Shown here: piece after piece, positions 1-11,691 of the stretch | Numbering within the stretch: the first letter of the stretch is position 1 | Layout of the letters: each line of letters begins with the position of its first letter | DNA from: Paraescarpia echinospica | Lineage: Eukaryota; Annelida; Polychaeta; Sabellida; Siboglinidae | DNA: 64,000 nt | Assembly: GCA_020002185.1 (NCBI GenBank) | Contig: CM034541.1 | Coordinates: forward strand, 27,135,794-27,199,793 | Direction of reading: 5' to 3' | Notes under the pieces: model-generated | Seen by the model: only the letters and a program-made list of their open reading frames with translations | Databases searched by the model: none | What the model was told of the DNA's origin: nothing | Translations under genes and position numbers: made by a program

Positions 1-174
1 TACCACCATTGACACACACAGATGGCACTGATATCATTGTAAAACTAAAATGTTGCCCTTTAACATGATGCTAACTCTGTACCACCATTGACACACACAG
101 ATGGCACTGATATCATTGTAAAACTAAAATGTTGCCCTTTAACATGATGCTAACTCTGTACCACCATTGACACA
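1..174. repeat. 79-bp tandem repeat, cut by assembly gap
   Basis: Copies begin at 1, 80 and 159 with a 79-bp period and look identical over the visible part. The third copy is interrupted by the run of N, so the array probably continues into the gap and may be the reason the assembly broke here. Confidence 0.95.
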
Positions 175-1174
175 NNNNNNNNNNNNNNNNNNNNNNNNNN
201 NNNNNNNNNNNNNNNNNNNNNNNNNNNNNNNNNNNNNNNNNNNNNNNNNNNNNNNNNNNNNNNNNNNNNNNNNNNNNNNNNNNNNNNNNNNNNNNNNNNN
301 NNNNNNNNNNNNNNNNNNNNNNNNNNNNNNNNNNNNNNNNNNNNNNNNNNNNNNNNNNNNNNNNNNNNNNNNNNNNNNNNNNNNNNNNNNNNNNNNNNNN
401 NNNNNNNNNNNNNNNNNNNNNNNNNNNNNNNNNNNNNNNNNNNNNNNNNNNNNNNNNNNNNNNNNNNNNNNNNNNNNNNNNNNNNNNNNNNNNNNNNNNN
501 NNNNNNNNNNNNNNNNNNNNNNNNNNNNNNNNNNNNNNNNNNNNNNNNNNNNNNNNNNNNNNNNNNNNNNNNNNNNNNNNNNNNNNNNNNNNNNNNNNNN
601 NNNNNNNNNNNNNNNNNNNNNNNNNNNNNNNNNNNNNNNNNNNNNNNNNNNNNNNNNNNNNNNNNNNNNNNNNNNNNNNNNNNNNNNNNNNNNNNNNNNN
701 NNNNNNNNNNNNNNNNNNNNNNNNNNNNNNNNNNNNNNNNNNNNNNNNNNNNNNNNNNNNNNNNNNNNNNNNNNNNNNNNNNNNNNNNNNNNNNNNNNNN
801 NNNNNNNNNNNNNNNNNNNNNNNNNNNNNNNNNNNNNNNNNNNNNNNNNNNNNNNNNNNNNNNNNNNNNNNNNNNNNNNNNNNNNNNNNNNNNNNNNNNN
901 NNNNNNNNNNNNNNNNNNNNNNNNNNNNNNNNNNNNNNNNNNNNNNNNNNNNNNNNNNNNNNNNNNNNNNNNNNNNNNNNNNNNNNNNNNNNNNNNNNNN
1001 NNNNNNNNNNNNNNNNNNNNNNNNNNNNNNNNNNNNNNNNNNNNNNNNNNNNNNNNNNNNNNNNNNNNNNNNNNNNNNNNNNNNNNNNNNNNNNNNNNNN
1101 NNNNNNNNNNNNNNNNNNNNNNNNNNNNNNNNNNNNNNNNNNNNNNNNNNNNNNNNNNNNNNNNNNNNNNNNNN
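175..1174. other. Assembly gap (1000 N)
   Basis: Exactly 1000 N bases, a placeholder size, so the true length is unknown. Open frames that run through the Ns are meaningless. The 5' part of the LINE that follows, and possibly the 5' exon(s) of the MBD2/3 gene, could lie in it. Confidence 0.99.
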
Positions 1175-4100
1175 TGCCATGGGGATGTCCTAAATGACCA
1201 TAAAGCAATTCAGTGGGACCACTGCCTAAACTGGATCCACTCACAATGCTGTGCAATAGATGACAATGAATACAAACGATTAATAAATTCCTCATGTTCG
1301 TGGGCCTGCCCCGAATGCAACAACTTCAACTTCACAAATTCTTTCTTCAGAGATACAGAAATCCCAACGGCAAACCCCTTTTATCCACTGGACAGTAACT
1401 GTCATAACCTAAACGAAACCACCAACAACAATACAACTAATAGCAAGAAAGCATATAGACCAAAAAAGAGACCAAACTTCAGATGCATCCTCATAAACTG
1501 CCAAAGCGTTAAAAAGAAAGCCTCAGACATCGAAGCACTAAACAATCTGCATAACCCAGACATCATCTGTGGCACTGAATCATGGTTAGATCCCTCAATA
1601 AAAATGGAGAAATATTCCCAAGCAACTTTAACGTCTTTAGAAAGGACAGAGAAACAGACACTACTGGAGGGGGGGTATTTCAAATATCAAAAGATGACCT
1701 CATAACAAGCCACCTACCAGACCTAGACACTAACAGTGAGAGCATTTGGACTGAAACCCAGATAACAGGAATGAAACCAATAATCATGTGTACCCTCTAT
1801 CGTCCCCCAAATGACTCTCATGGAACTCAACTCGAAGAACTAGACCTAGCCCTTTCTAAATTAGGTAACAAGATCAACACACATAATGTCATCATTACTG
1901 GCGATTTCAACCTCCCTAACATCAATTGGGAAATTCACCAAGTCACAACTAACAATGGATACAGTACAGCTGCTGCCAATAAATTACTCTCTCTTACAGA
2001 GGAACATGGTCTGATCCAACATGTCAAGGAACCCACGCACAGACAGGGAAATGCTAACAATATTTTAGATCTTGTCTTCACCAATAGACCTGGGTTAATA
2101 AAGAAGATAAATGTAGTAGACGGAATAGCAGACCATAGCACAGTCATTATTGATGTAAACATTTCGCCCAAACACAAACATCGTCCAAAACGTAAAGTCT
2201 TCATTAGAAATAAAGCCGACAATATTAACATCCAGAAATCTCTTGAAAACTTTACACATGAATACTTCTCTCAAAACCAAAACATGACTGTCAATGACAG
2301 GTGGAATCTTGTTTCCACGAAAATCATCAACATTATGAACCAATATGTACCGCACCGACTTACTACTTCAAGACACAATCTTCCCTAGTTCAATAAAGAT
2401 TTAAAGAAAATGTGCAAAATAAAGAAACAGCTATATAACAAAGCAAAAAGAACTAGAAATCCAGAAGACTGGAAAGAATTCTGTGACATCAGGAGAAACA
2501 TGTATAAACACCTTCGTTCTGCTAGACTATCCTACATAAGTCAATTCCTGACAACAACAATAACAGAGAAACCTAAATCATTTTGGAGCTTCATTTCTAA
2601 ACTTAGACAGGATAACCAGGGTATTGGGGACCTTAACATTGCTGGTAACATCATTAGAGACGACAAACATAAAGCAGAAGCCTTAAACAATCAGTTCCAA
2701 AGTGTCTTCACACACGAAGGAAATTCCACCCTACCAGATATGGCCAGAAGTCCACATGGAGAACTCCCCAAACTAACAATTACACTTAAAGGAGTACTTG
2801 ATCAACTTTCCAAAATTAACATTTCTAAATCGCAAGGACCAGATGGCATTCCACCATGGTTCTTAAACAGATATGCCTCTCATCTAGCACCAGTAATACA
2901 TGACATTTTCCAATCATCTGTTGACTCTGGACAAGTCCCCAATACCTGGAAAGAAGCCAATGTAACAGCAATTCTTAAGAAAGGAAGTAGAGCAGAAACA
3001 TCTAACTACAGACCAATATCCTTAACACCTGTGGTTTCTAAACTTCTTGAACACATCATACATAGTCACATTCTGAAACATCTTGAACAGCACCACATTC
3101 TAACTGACCACCAACATGGCTTCCGTGCCAAAAGATCAACTGAAACACAATTAATTCAAACAATCCATGACATAAGCAAATCACTTGATGAGAAGAAATC
3201 TGTAGACATGGCCATCCTTGACTTCACAAAAGCATTCGATAAAGTTCCACATAAAAGATTAATCCACAAACTCAAACACTATGGCATCACAGGCCCAATA
3301 TCATCATGGATAAATAGCTTCCTTACAGGAAGAACTCAACAGGTCGTTATAAATGGATCTAAGTCAACATCAACTCAAGTCATTTCTGGGGTACCACAGG
3401 GCACAGTACTGGGGCCCCTACTTTCCTACTTTACATAAATGACCTGCCAGACAATCTTTCCTCAACTGTTCGCCTTTTTGCAGACGACTGCCTGTTATAT
3501 TCACCGATTAAAACTGACCAAGACACATCTGTCCTCCAAAACGATCTGCTCAAACTTGAGAAATGGCAACACACGTGGCTTATGAAATTCAACCCCACTA
3601 AATGTTATACAATGACAATAGCCTCAAGAAAACCGACACCAAATCTCTACACATTCTGCGGACAACAACTTAAATCTGTTGAATCACACTGTTATCTTGG
3701 CATACATATATCAAATACATTAAATTGGACAATACAAAGCAACTCGGTCACAAAAAAAGCACAACAGACATTGGGAATGATTAGAAGAAATTTAAATAAA
3801 TGCCCAACCCAAATCAAGTCCATAGCCTACACAAACCTTGTCCGCCCCATACTTGAATATGCGTCAGCATCATGGGATCCACATTGCCTAAGAAATATCA
3901 AACTCATAGAAAGAACCCAGAGACAAGCCGCCAGATTTTGTAAGAACAACTATTCTAGAGAGCCTGGAACGGTAACACAACTCCTTAAAGATCTCCAGTG
4001 GGACACCCTCCAATCACGAAGAAAAACCCAAAGACTTAGCATATTATATAAAATGGAACATAACCTCATAGATATCCCACTAGATCAATACACCAAACGC

Positions 4101-4283
4101 AACACCAGATGCTCACGTAAACATAATAAACAGTTAGTACAAATCAGGCACTCGACAAACATATTTGGAAACAGCTTTTTCCCAGTCACAATAAAAGAGT
4201 GGAATTCTCTACCTCCAAGCATTGTATCAAGTACGTCACTGAATTCATTCCAGATTAGCCTAGCCCAACATGTAAAAAATTAA
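1175..4283 (+). pseudogene. LINE ORF2: PHD finger, endonuclease, reverse transcriptase (three disabling lesions)
   Basis: This would nick target DNA and copy the element RNA. A PHD-like C/H cluster lies at 1175-1330 (ending WACPEC); the usual first Cys of its CxxC pair reads Trp (AIQWDHC). The endonuclease follows, with INCQS, TESWL, GDFN (1900-1911) and ADHS (2128-2139). The reverse transcriptase shows the YRPISLT block, LDFTKAFDKVPH (about 3217-3250), GVPQG (about 3391) and FADD (3477-3488). The tail has RPILEYASASWDP and KEWNSLPP. The frame shifts near 1600 beside an A-run, a TAG at 2386-2388 replaces an expected Trp in the LPWFNKDLKK-type linker, and the frame shifts again near 3420 just after GPLL. 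All catalytic motifs are otherwise intact, so the copy looks fairly recent but cannot encode one protein as assembled. Confidence 0.88.
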
Positions 4284-4340
4284 TCCATAAGAGCCACCAT
4301 GCGCACTGGCGTGATGTGTCCATAGGACATTTTGCCAGTC
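1175..4340 (+). mobile_element. CR1/L2-like non-LTR retrotransposon (LINE), 5' end in gap
   Basis: The element reads, in order, PHD-like zinc finger, apurinic-type endonuclease, reverse transcriptase and a carboxyl-terminal region ending at the stop at 4281-4283. This layout is that of Jockey-superfamily (CR1/L2-type) elements. The 5' end is lost in the gap. The 3' end is set roughly at 4340, after a short untranslated stretch; no clean terminal repeat or target-site duplication is visible. It lies upstream of, and in the same orientation as, the MBD2/3 exons, so it is probably intronic. The exact clade assignment is an inference from motif order. Confidence 0.85.
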
Positions 4341-5279
4341 AAAATACAGATACTCCAGGTGAAATGGTGTTTTTTGACAAAAAATACTGAAAATGGTTTT
4401 CTGCTAGATTATTAAACCTTTGTATGCATACTATTAATAAAGTTCACTTCTATGACAATTACATACCTCTAAGACTAAGTGAGTTTTAATCATGGATCAA
4501 GCTTGCCGATATCATGTAATGAAATCCATATTATGCAATCTTTGACAGCCATTTTCTCCCAAAAAATTCTTTAAATTTCTGCATTTGGAAACAGGATATC
4601 TCTTGGAATAATTATGCTATATAAATAATGTTGTCAGTGTTGCATTCAGCATATTCTATTGTGTGCAATGATCAGACACTTTTTTAAATCATGAATAGTT
4701 TGAAAGATATAGCCATGTTTGTTGCCAAAAAACAAGATTTATTTTCGTATTTGACCAAAAAATTATTTAAAAAATAAAAACATTAAAAAAAATGCTCTGA
4801 TCATTTCACAATCTATCTATAGAGAATATGGATTTGCAAAAATTATAACTATATATGGATTCAATAAAAAAATGGCAGTTTTTCCAAATTTGCCAATATT
4901 TCCTCAATGGCGGCCATTTTGTTTGTTACCATGGAAACGGGGGGTCTGGCTGAAAAAAGTTCAATATATATTTTACTCAGTAAGACCCATTTCATGCATT
5001 GGGCAGAACAAATTTAACTGTTTGCACAAATTAAAAAATAATCCTATCTACCTGCCATGTCTGGCCTTAAGTTGTACATCAGTAATCAGCCAATTGATAT
5101 AGTCTTGTTTTTAATCTTTCGGTTGGCCAATGGAGGAAAGTGTTCAGGCAGAACTGATAGCTTGCTTGTTTTCAAATGTGTATACTATCTTATGTTCTAA
5201 TGTACTAAGACTAAGTAGTAAGTTCCACACTGTTTTAATGACTACGTGGTGTGTGACTGGGTATTGGTGTGCCTTGCAG
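4341..5279. other. Probable intron of the MBD2/3 gene, no gene seen
   Basis: AT-rich single-copy-looking sequence. I searched it for the amino-terminal half of a methyl-CpG-binding domain and did not find it. It ends in the splice acceptor TTGCAG at 5274-5279. Confidence 0.5.
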
Positions 5280-5398
5280 TCCAGATGGAAGGAAGATCCG
5301 CAGTAAGCCTATGTTGGCTCGGATCCTGGGCAGAGGTTTTGATCTCAGTTCATTTGACTTCCGCACAGGGAAGATGATGCAGAGTGCCATGCGAAAGA
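5280..5398 (+). CDS. MBD2/3: MBD2/3 exon a: end of MBD plus FDFRTGKM block
   Basis: The acceptor is TTGCAG ending at 5279 and the donor is GTAAGT at 5399. The exon opens with one base of a split codon (probably Ser), carries 39 codons and ends with the first base of an Arg codon completed in the next exon. It encodes the final strand of the MBD and the conserved LSSFDFRTGKMMQ segment. Confidence 0.93.
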
Positions 5399-8300
5399 GT
5401 AAGTAAAAGTATATAACAACAGTTTGTGGTTGCTCAGCACGCCTGGTGTCTGTCGGGTGAAGTAAAAGATCACACACAGGGTAAATATGTTACCTCTCTC
5501 TAGAGAATGAAAATAAACTCTCCGGTGTTACTTCTAAATAGGGCTGTATAACATTATAATTGATGCTTGTTCACATTTTGAAGTTTTCCTAAATGTTTAC
5601 ATGATTGCTGACGAGTGCTTTCTTGTGTAATTAATTAATCTTTCTCGAATGTGAAAGAATAGCATAAATGATCCTCACATTGTTGAAGACTGTATTGTTG
5701 AATGTGTGATTCCTAGCATGTCAAAGTACTTAACCATTTCAGTGCGAGACCCTGCAATAGTGGGTTGCCATATTATGACGCTTAAATACAACCTGCTACA
5801 GCAGGAATAGACTCACAGCAGCTTATTCGCTAACTATTGAAATGTACGTTAACAGTAGCAACACCTAATGACTATCGTTGAAATTGCATAACGTTTATAG
5901 GGCGTTTGTATGCAAACATTTTAAGATATTTTGAGTTTTTTGGTCCAACATGGGTCGTCGGCCATTGATACACATCTATGTTGCTGTGATGTTACGATAG
6001 TGCCTTTCTTTGGAATTAATTGGTTTTGTAGGACAACGTGGTGAGTGATAATAGGGGAATGTATGCGTAATTTTTTCCATGTCTTACGATAACTGACAAT
6101 AAAATTAATGTCATTCCAAAGTTGGTGTTTCTTTCTAGTTTACAATATAGGTACTAGGTATGTCATGCGTTTATGCTGCACTAATTTTGATTGTGTGCTC
6201 GCGCATTACCTTTGGTGCCTTTTATATTATGACATATATTCAATTAGTGCAACCGTGACATGTCTTGGATTCACAACATTATTCAGTAATTTGTACAGTT
6301 ACTTTGTGACAAATCACTGAATATTATATATTATAGAATATTAGTACAACTAGTCAACACTGAATTTTCACCATTGTGGCACGGTTCTAGGTTATTCATG
6401 TCAGTTCATATTTCATCATGGCTAAACTGTTGATCTTGAGTTTACTGGTTTCTGTGTCAACTGTTGTTGTAATGTCCACAATATTCCTTGATAGTCTTGG
6501 TTTCATAATGTATGTGGTGTTCCTACTCAAAAATGTATATTTCTATGATTAACATAACAAAACACACAAGTGTGTTCCGCCATCTTGAATTTTGTGGTTT
6601 CCATAGCAACTAATCTGACAACTTGTATACTTACAATATTCTTTGATTAACCTAGTTTACTTATATATGGTGTTCCTATTAAAAAAATACACCCTTCTGT
6701 GAAGTTAAAGTGTTACTATGTTTCATTGAAAGCTCAAAAGAAACTCAGTATTCAGCTGTAACTGAGTGGCCAGAAATTCAGCATTGAAATGGTAAAAATT
6801 CTGGAATGCGTATGAGCACCATCTTAGTTTGTCAAAGATGTTTTCTAGAATGTGGCGGAGTGTGATTATCAGGTTGTTGAAAATTATGCCTGGAATGATC
6901 ATATAGTGACTTGTCGTCTTCTGTCATCCACATAGGGGTGAGACAAGACACTAACTTGGTGCTACCAATCCGTCAGACTGCGTCCATCTTCAAGCAGCCA
7001 GTGACTGTTGTAAAGAATCGGCCGGAGAGTAAGACACGTACAGACCTGAAACACGGCACCCAGGAACAACCAAGACAGGTGGGCAAGGTTCCCTTCCTTG
7101 CACCTCCCAACATATTTCCCACAATGCATGCTCATGTATTATAATAATATGGCAACATTCCGTTTCAGTTCATCCCTGTCGCCTAATTGTTTTGTAAAAG
7201 AATTATTCTGTTTCCCATAATTTAAGTGAGCTTTTTAATCAGCATATTATAATGTATATCCTCTGTTATGTCATAGACAGAGTGCGATTTTAAAATGTTT
7301 AATACTAGTATTGTTGCTTTGGAATTTTGTGATTACATAATGAAAGTTACTCAAGTGGGAAGTCATGCCATGGAAGGAAATTTACAAAAAGATTACATTG
7401 AAATGAACACATTGGTGACAATCAAATGTGCTCATTATAAACGGCTGTATGTTTATGTTTTAACCACATATAAACATTATGATAGCTTTTATTTTTGAAG
7501 CAAAATTAAAATATTGACATCTTTAATCTAATGATGTTTTTGAATTATGCTGTTTTTATGCATCCGCCAATTGTTGCAGTTGTTTTGGGAGAAGCGCTTA
7601 CAAGGGCTGTATGCTTGTGATACGTCTCAGGAGAAGTTCTCCAGTCTGGAGTTGCCTCATACTATCCAAGGTGAGTGTGGGCCAAACTTGTCTCTAGTAA
7701 CTCATTTCTCTTCATCGTCAGCTTGCTGTTCTTGAGTTGTAAGCTGATAATGCAGAAATGTCCACTTCATAGCCTGAAGACGCTACTGTTTTCTAAGAGA
7801 ATTTCCCACTATAGATCGCAGTTTGTTACCTGCAGAGTGAAATATTCATGGCCCACCTATTCAATTGTTATTTAAATAATTGAAGTTCTTGGTAAATTTG
7901 ATATTTGTTTTGGAATATCTACCCGCACAGACAGGCTGCCCTATTGTAATAATATACTCTATCTGATATTATATATTGTTTGGTGCTTTATTATATTAAC
8001 CGATTCAGTGTGAGATCCTGCTACAGCATGCCAGTGTTTGATGACGTTTAAACTATATCAAGACTAGCGAGTAGCGATCCACTAGGTTGTTCTCTTACTA
8101 CTGAAATGCACCTGGCATCTTTCTATTAAAAATATGACCAAATACCCATGTGTGTTCAGCCATCTTGAATTTACTGGTTTCCATGGCAACCAATTTCACA
8201 ATTTGCTCACTATTCTTTGATCAACCTCGTTTATTAATACACAGACGCGCACGTGCGCATACACACACACACACACACTTCTGTGTAAAGGTGATGTTAA

Positions 8301-9953
8301 AAGTACTAGGTACCCTGTTATACAGAAAGCTCAAAAGAAACTCGGTATTCAGTGGTAATTGACTGGCCAAAAATTGTACACCGAAATAATAAAAAATGAA
8401 TAAGATGGTGTAGAGATGCTAAATGAAGAAGTTGTATAATTAAAATAATTCTACTGCTTATTAATTTTTGTTAAATAATAGCATTATGTGGCAATGTAAT
8501 TGTAATGATTACTATCAAACAATCTGATGTAATGTGTTACAAGTGTTCTCACATGTCTTGTATGTATCGCAGGTGTCGGCCCTGGACTCAGCACAGAGAA
8601 TATGCTGCAGAGTATTGCTGCAGCCTTGCACAATAACACGCGACCAATCACAGGCCAGAACTCATCGAAAGGACTCCTACAGAAGAACCCCGCAATTAGC
8701 ATAAACACAGAGCAGCCTTTAATTCAGGTGGGTGTATTCCTTTAATTCAGACGATAGTGTGATTTCCTTTTGAGCAGTAAGTAAAATGTGCTGAACTTTC
8801 ATATAATCACAAATGATTGTTTATCCCAAGTCATATATAAATGATAGTTTAATATTTCAAACTTTTTTTGTTCTCCCGTACACTCTATATATTACATTTT
8901 TTCATAACTGACTACAAGTAATTGCTACCAAATTGAAAACCATTTAAAAATTCCTTCCCTTAGTTTCAATTTTTTGGCTAATATAAAATTTAGAATTTAA
9001 ACTAAATGACATCAATAGTTACAGTGATCTAGTTGACCTGTTTTTATTTGTGATCATGTGATATATCCATTTTCTTCGTTTTGATGGGAAAAACACTTTA
9101 GTATAGGTATATGTACCTTGTGAACAAATAAAGTTTTATCATAGTTCATCTCTTTCTTCTTTCCATTCTGGGGGAGGGTGGTAAGGGCATAATGAGAACA
9201 GAAAATATGTGTGCATTTTCTTAAACAACCTTTAACTGTGCTACATGTGAGATTGCAGCTCACCAACTCTCCTGCAAGGTTTCTACACCCACTGGAAATC
9301 AGCCTAAATAGCAGAGTATCATGATAAAATTCTACAGTATTTTAATAACACATTAACTAATATATACAATCTTCACGAAACGGTCTACTTGAATATTTTA
9401 TTTCCAGGTGTATCTTCACTGGCATGCACATAGTCTCCACTAAACATGTCAACATTTTATTTCTATCATAACCCTTAATGATCTGTAACTATGATTCGCC
9501 AAAAACCATTTCATTAATAATTACAAACTCAATATAGTCCAAAGGACTTCAGGGCCTCTTGGCCCATTTTTTGTTTTTCATAGTAAATTATGTTGGCCAA
9601 TATTAAGAATCCCAAACCATAGATAGTGGTAGCAAAGTCTAAAATGTTTGTTGCAGATTTGTTACGCAAAATGTTATATTAAATGATTTTTTTTGCAAAA
9701 TGCAGTAAATGCAGTCGTTTTTGAATAAAATACATAGCATCCTATCTCGACATGTGTTTAAACAAACCTTTCGTCCCTTGTTTGGGCAAAAAATAGCATT
9801 TATCTCATTTTGCCCTGAAACGGTTCAAATGTTGTGTCGTTATGATTGCTTCAGGCCGTAGTGGTGACAGACCATGACATAAAGAAACAGGAAGTGAAAG
9901 TCACCGAAGCGAGGAAGCGACTAGAACACGCGATAACGGCCTTAAAAGAGTGA
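5280..9953 (+). CDS. MBD2/3: MBD2/3, methyl-CpG-binding domain protein of NuRD (partial, five exons)
   Basis: The product belongs to the MBD2/MBD3 family, which links the NuRD histone deacetylase and chromatin-remodelling complex to DNA in the nucleus. About 201 residues are visible. Exon 1 carries the end of the MBD (PDGRKIRSKPMLARILGRG) and the family signature FDFRTGKMM. Exon 2 has LPIRQTASIFKQPVT. Exon 3 has LFWEKRLQGL. Exon 4 has GVGPGLSTENMLQSIAAALH, then PITGQ and KNP. Exon 5 has VVVTDHDIKKQE and a heptad-like helix matching the coiled coil with which vertebrate MBD2 binds GATAD2/p66. Phases across junctions are 1, 0, 1, 0, all consistent. The protein stops right after the coiled coil (ALKE), so the acidic tail of vertebrate MBD3 is absent. 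The start and most of the MBD lie upstream and are not seen. Confidence 0.95.
5732..6797. mobile_element. Non-autonomous TIR element, long copy (intronic)
   Basis: The left end reads TTAACCATTTCAGTGC (about 5732). The reverse complement of the right end, near 6797, reads TTTACCATTTCAATGC, so the ends are inverted repeats of about 16 bp. Internal segments (CCATCTTGAATTT, GTTTCCAT, AGCTCAAAAGAAACTC) recur in the same order in the next-but-one intron at 7998-8391. No transposase is visible. TTAA at the left tip may be the target site, but the right tip does not show it clearly. Confidence 0.6.
6936..7078 (+). CDS. MBD2/3: MBD2/3 exon b: LPIRQTASIFKQPVT block
   Basis: The acceptor is CATAG ending at 6935 and the donor GTGGGC begins at 7079. 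Two bases complete the split Arg codon, then 47 codons follow, ending in QPRQ. This is the intrinsically disordered region that in vertebrate MBD2 helps recruit histone deacetylase core subunits. Residues between KNRPESK and the final QPRQ are poorly conserved, as is usual for the family. Confidence 0.93.
7580..7670 (+). CDS. MBD2/3: MBD2/3 exon c: LFWEKRLQGL block
   Basis: The acceptor is TTGCAG ending at 7579 and the donor is GTGAGT at 7671. Thirty codons plus one base. LFWEKRLQGL is nearly the vertebrate MBD2 sequence; the exon ends in LPHTIQ followed by the first base of a Gly codon. Confidence 0.93.
7998..8391. mobile_element. Non-autonomous TIR element, short internally deleted copy (intronic)
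   Basis: It begins TTAACCGATTCAGTGTGAGA and shares the CCATCTTGAATTT, GTTTCCATGGCAACCAA and GCTCAAAAGAAACTC segments with the copy at 5732-6797. It lacks roughly 600 bases of the middle. The right tip is more degenerate. It contains a (CA)n run near 8260. It is in the same orientation as the longer copy. Confidence 0.55.
8573..8727 (+). CDS. MBD2/3: MBD2/3 exon d: GVGPG to NTEQPLIQ
   Basis: The acceptor is CGCAG ending at 8572 and the donor is GTGGGT at 8728. It completes the Gly codon and encodes 51 codons: VGPG, a short helix (NMLQSIAAALH), PITGQ, QKNPAI and INTEQPLIQ. All align with the vertebrate MBD2/3 order of blocks. Confidence 0.93.
8728..9854. other. MBD2/3 intron, no gene seen
   Basis: AT-rich intron between the fourth and fifth coding exons. 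The only structure I noted is CCCTGAAACGGTT near 9818, which is the inverse of AACCGTTTCAGTGC near 10124. Both resemble the tips of the TIR elements in the earlier introns. Confidence 0.5.
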
Positions 9954-9965
9954 CCCCTGGTGTCG
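9855..9965 (+). CDS. MBD2/3: MBD2/3 last coding exon: p66-binding coiled coil, stop, then splice donor
   Basis: The acceptor is TTCAG ending at 9854. The exon encodes AVVVTDHDIKKQEVK and a charged amphipathic helix ending RLEHAITALKE, then TGA at 9951-9953. A strong donor, GTAAGT, begins at 9966, only 12 bases after the stop. A junction that close to the stop is normally not enough to trigger nonsense-mediated decay, so a spliced 3' UTR is plausible. Confidence 0.9.
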
Positions 9966-11165
9966 GTAAGTTACATCAGTTTTGTCATAATTTGTTTATG
10001 GATTGTGGATGCATGCCTCCTGGAAATAAAAATTGTAAGTGAGCAATATGTAGGCATTCCCATAACGGAAATGCGCTAAATGTAGATGGTAATTTTCAGC
10101 TTTAATTATAACCGTTTCAGTGCTTTTAGTGTGCAAATTCTCTTAGACTGTCATCAGACACGTTTACGTTTAACACATTAAACATACTTTATGAGTTTAT
10201 TTTGCCATTAAACACTTACACATATAAGCCCACTTATAACAGCAGCTGAACACTTCCTTTTACACCTCCTTTTTGTAACGATTAATCTTACTGGCCAATT
10301 GGGTCATTCCATGCCAACTCAACTAGAGGTCCCTGAGTAACCATCTCCAATTTTTATGAAATTTCACCCACGTGTGCACCTATCTAAATGGTGGCTGCAT
10401 GCAAAATTTCAGTACCAAATTCCAATTAGTTACGTAATTATTTTTGTATTGGTGTCATAGATCCTAGCCAATGCCAGTAGACGTTGCAAGAATGCAATTG
10501 GTGAATCCAGCTGCTTGGCACTTCTGCATAAAATTAAAAACGGTGATCGACAAGATCGACTCCTGGTGGATTTCAGGTGGAATTAATGTAACAGAAATCA
10601 ATTGATCCAAATGATCGATTTTGATCTGATACAGGTGTGGTGGTGTCATATTAATAATTGTAGTTATAAAACGGTTTAGTAACCAGTCTAATTTCCAGTT
10701 GCAGACAGTTGGCTTTGGCTGTGCAGTTTGTTGACGTGTCACTCAGTTCCCTGCAACAAAGTGTCACAAAATGTTGGTCATGTGTTGTAACTTTGTAACA
10801 ACATGGAGATTGCAACATAATTAGGTCCACTGATTTGTCTGGGTATTTTATGTAAATGAAGTCCTGCAACAAAACCATGCAACCTAATTTGCATAGCAGG
10901 TTTGGGTAAAATTACATCATTATATTTGTAACAGACATATGCTGTAATTATAATTTAACTGATTCAGGATTTGAAATTATTCTGTAATTGTAATAATAAT
11001 TGATTTGTTTATGTAATTGAAACAATTAAACCAATTACAATCAATTAAGACATTCTGTCATTTATCAATTAACAAACAGCCAGCCCACATATTGTTTTCA
11101 GATATATTCAGAATGGTAAACCATGCAAAATATCGCAATGCCTGAGTTGTGATTTCAATACTATG

Positions 11166-11545
11166 TCATTCACCTAACAGTGCACTGCTAGCAGGTTCTA
11201 ATATACACAACATCATTCACCTAACAGTGCACTGCTAGCAGGTTCTAATATACACAACATCATTCACCTAACAGTGCACTGCTAGCAGGTTCTAATATAC
11301 ACAACATCATTCACCTAACAGTGCACTGCTAGCAGGTTCTAATATACACAACATCATTCACCTAACAGTGCACTGCTAGCAGGTTCTAATATACACAACA
11401 TCATTCACCTAACAGTGCACTGCTAGCAGGTTCTAATATGCACAACATCATTCACCTAACAGTGCACTGCTAGCAGGTTCTAATATACACAACATCATTC
11501 ACCTAACAGTGCACTGCTAGCAGGTTCTAATATACACAACATCAT
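11166..11545. repeat. 47-bp minisatellite, 8 copies
   Basis: Copies of a unit starting TCATTCACCTAACAGTGCAC recur every 47 bases from 11166 to 11542, exactly eight periods. They are almost identical, with one A-to-G change in the sixth copy. Such homogeneity suggests recent expansion. It ends just upstream of a LINE fragment. Confidence 0.95.
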
Positions 11546-11691
11546 TTTCATTTGGAGGAGGAATTAGCAGCCATTTCTAACTTTAGCAACATACATCAGT
11601 TGTCTTCTGTGCATTTTCCTGTAGTTGGTCACAAAGTTTCTGACTTTAGCACATGCCATAGAGTCAACAATTAAAATTAAAATCTGAAACT

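Noticed and set aside
113..1705. Long open frames running through 1..1700 on both strands
   Set aside because: They are open only because of the 1000 N bases. Only the part after 1175 that matches a LINE is kept.
10290..10440. Segment starting GGGTCATTCCATGCCAACTC, which recalls tips of some DNA transposons
   Set aside because: No matching inverted end or second copy in the window, and the recollection cannot be verified here.
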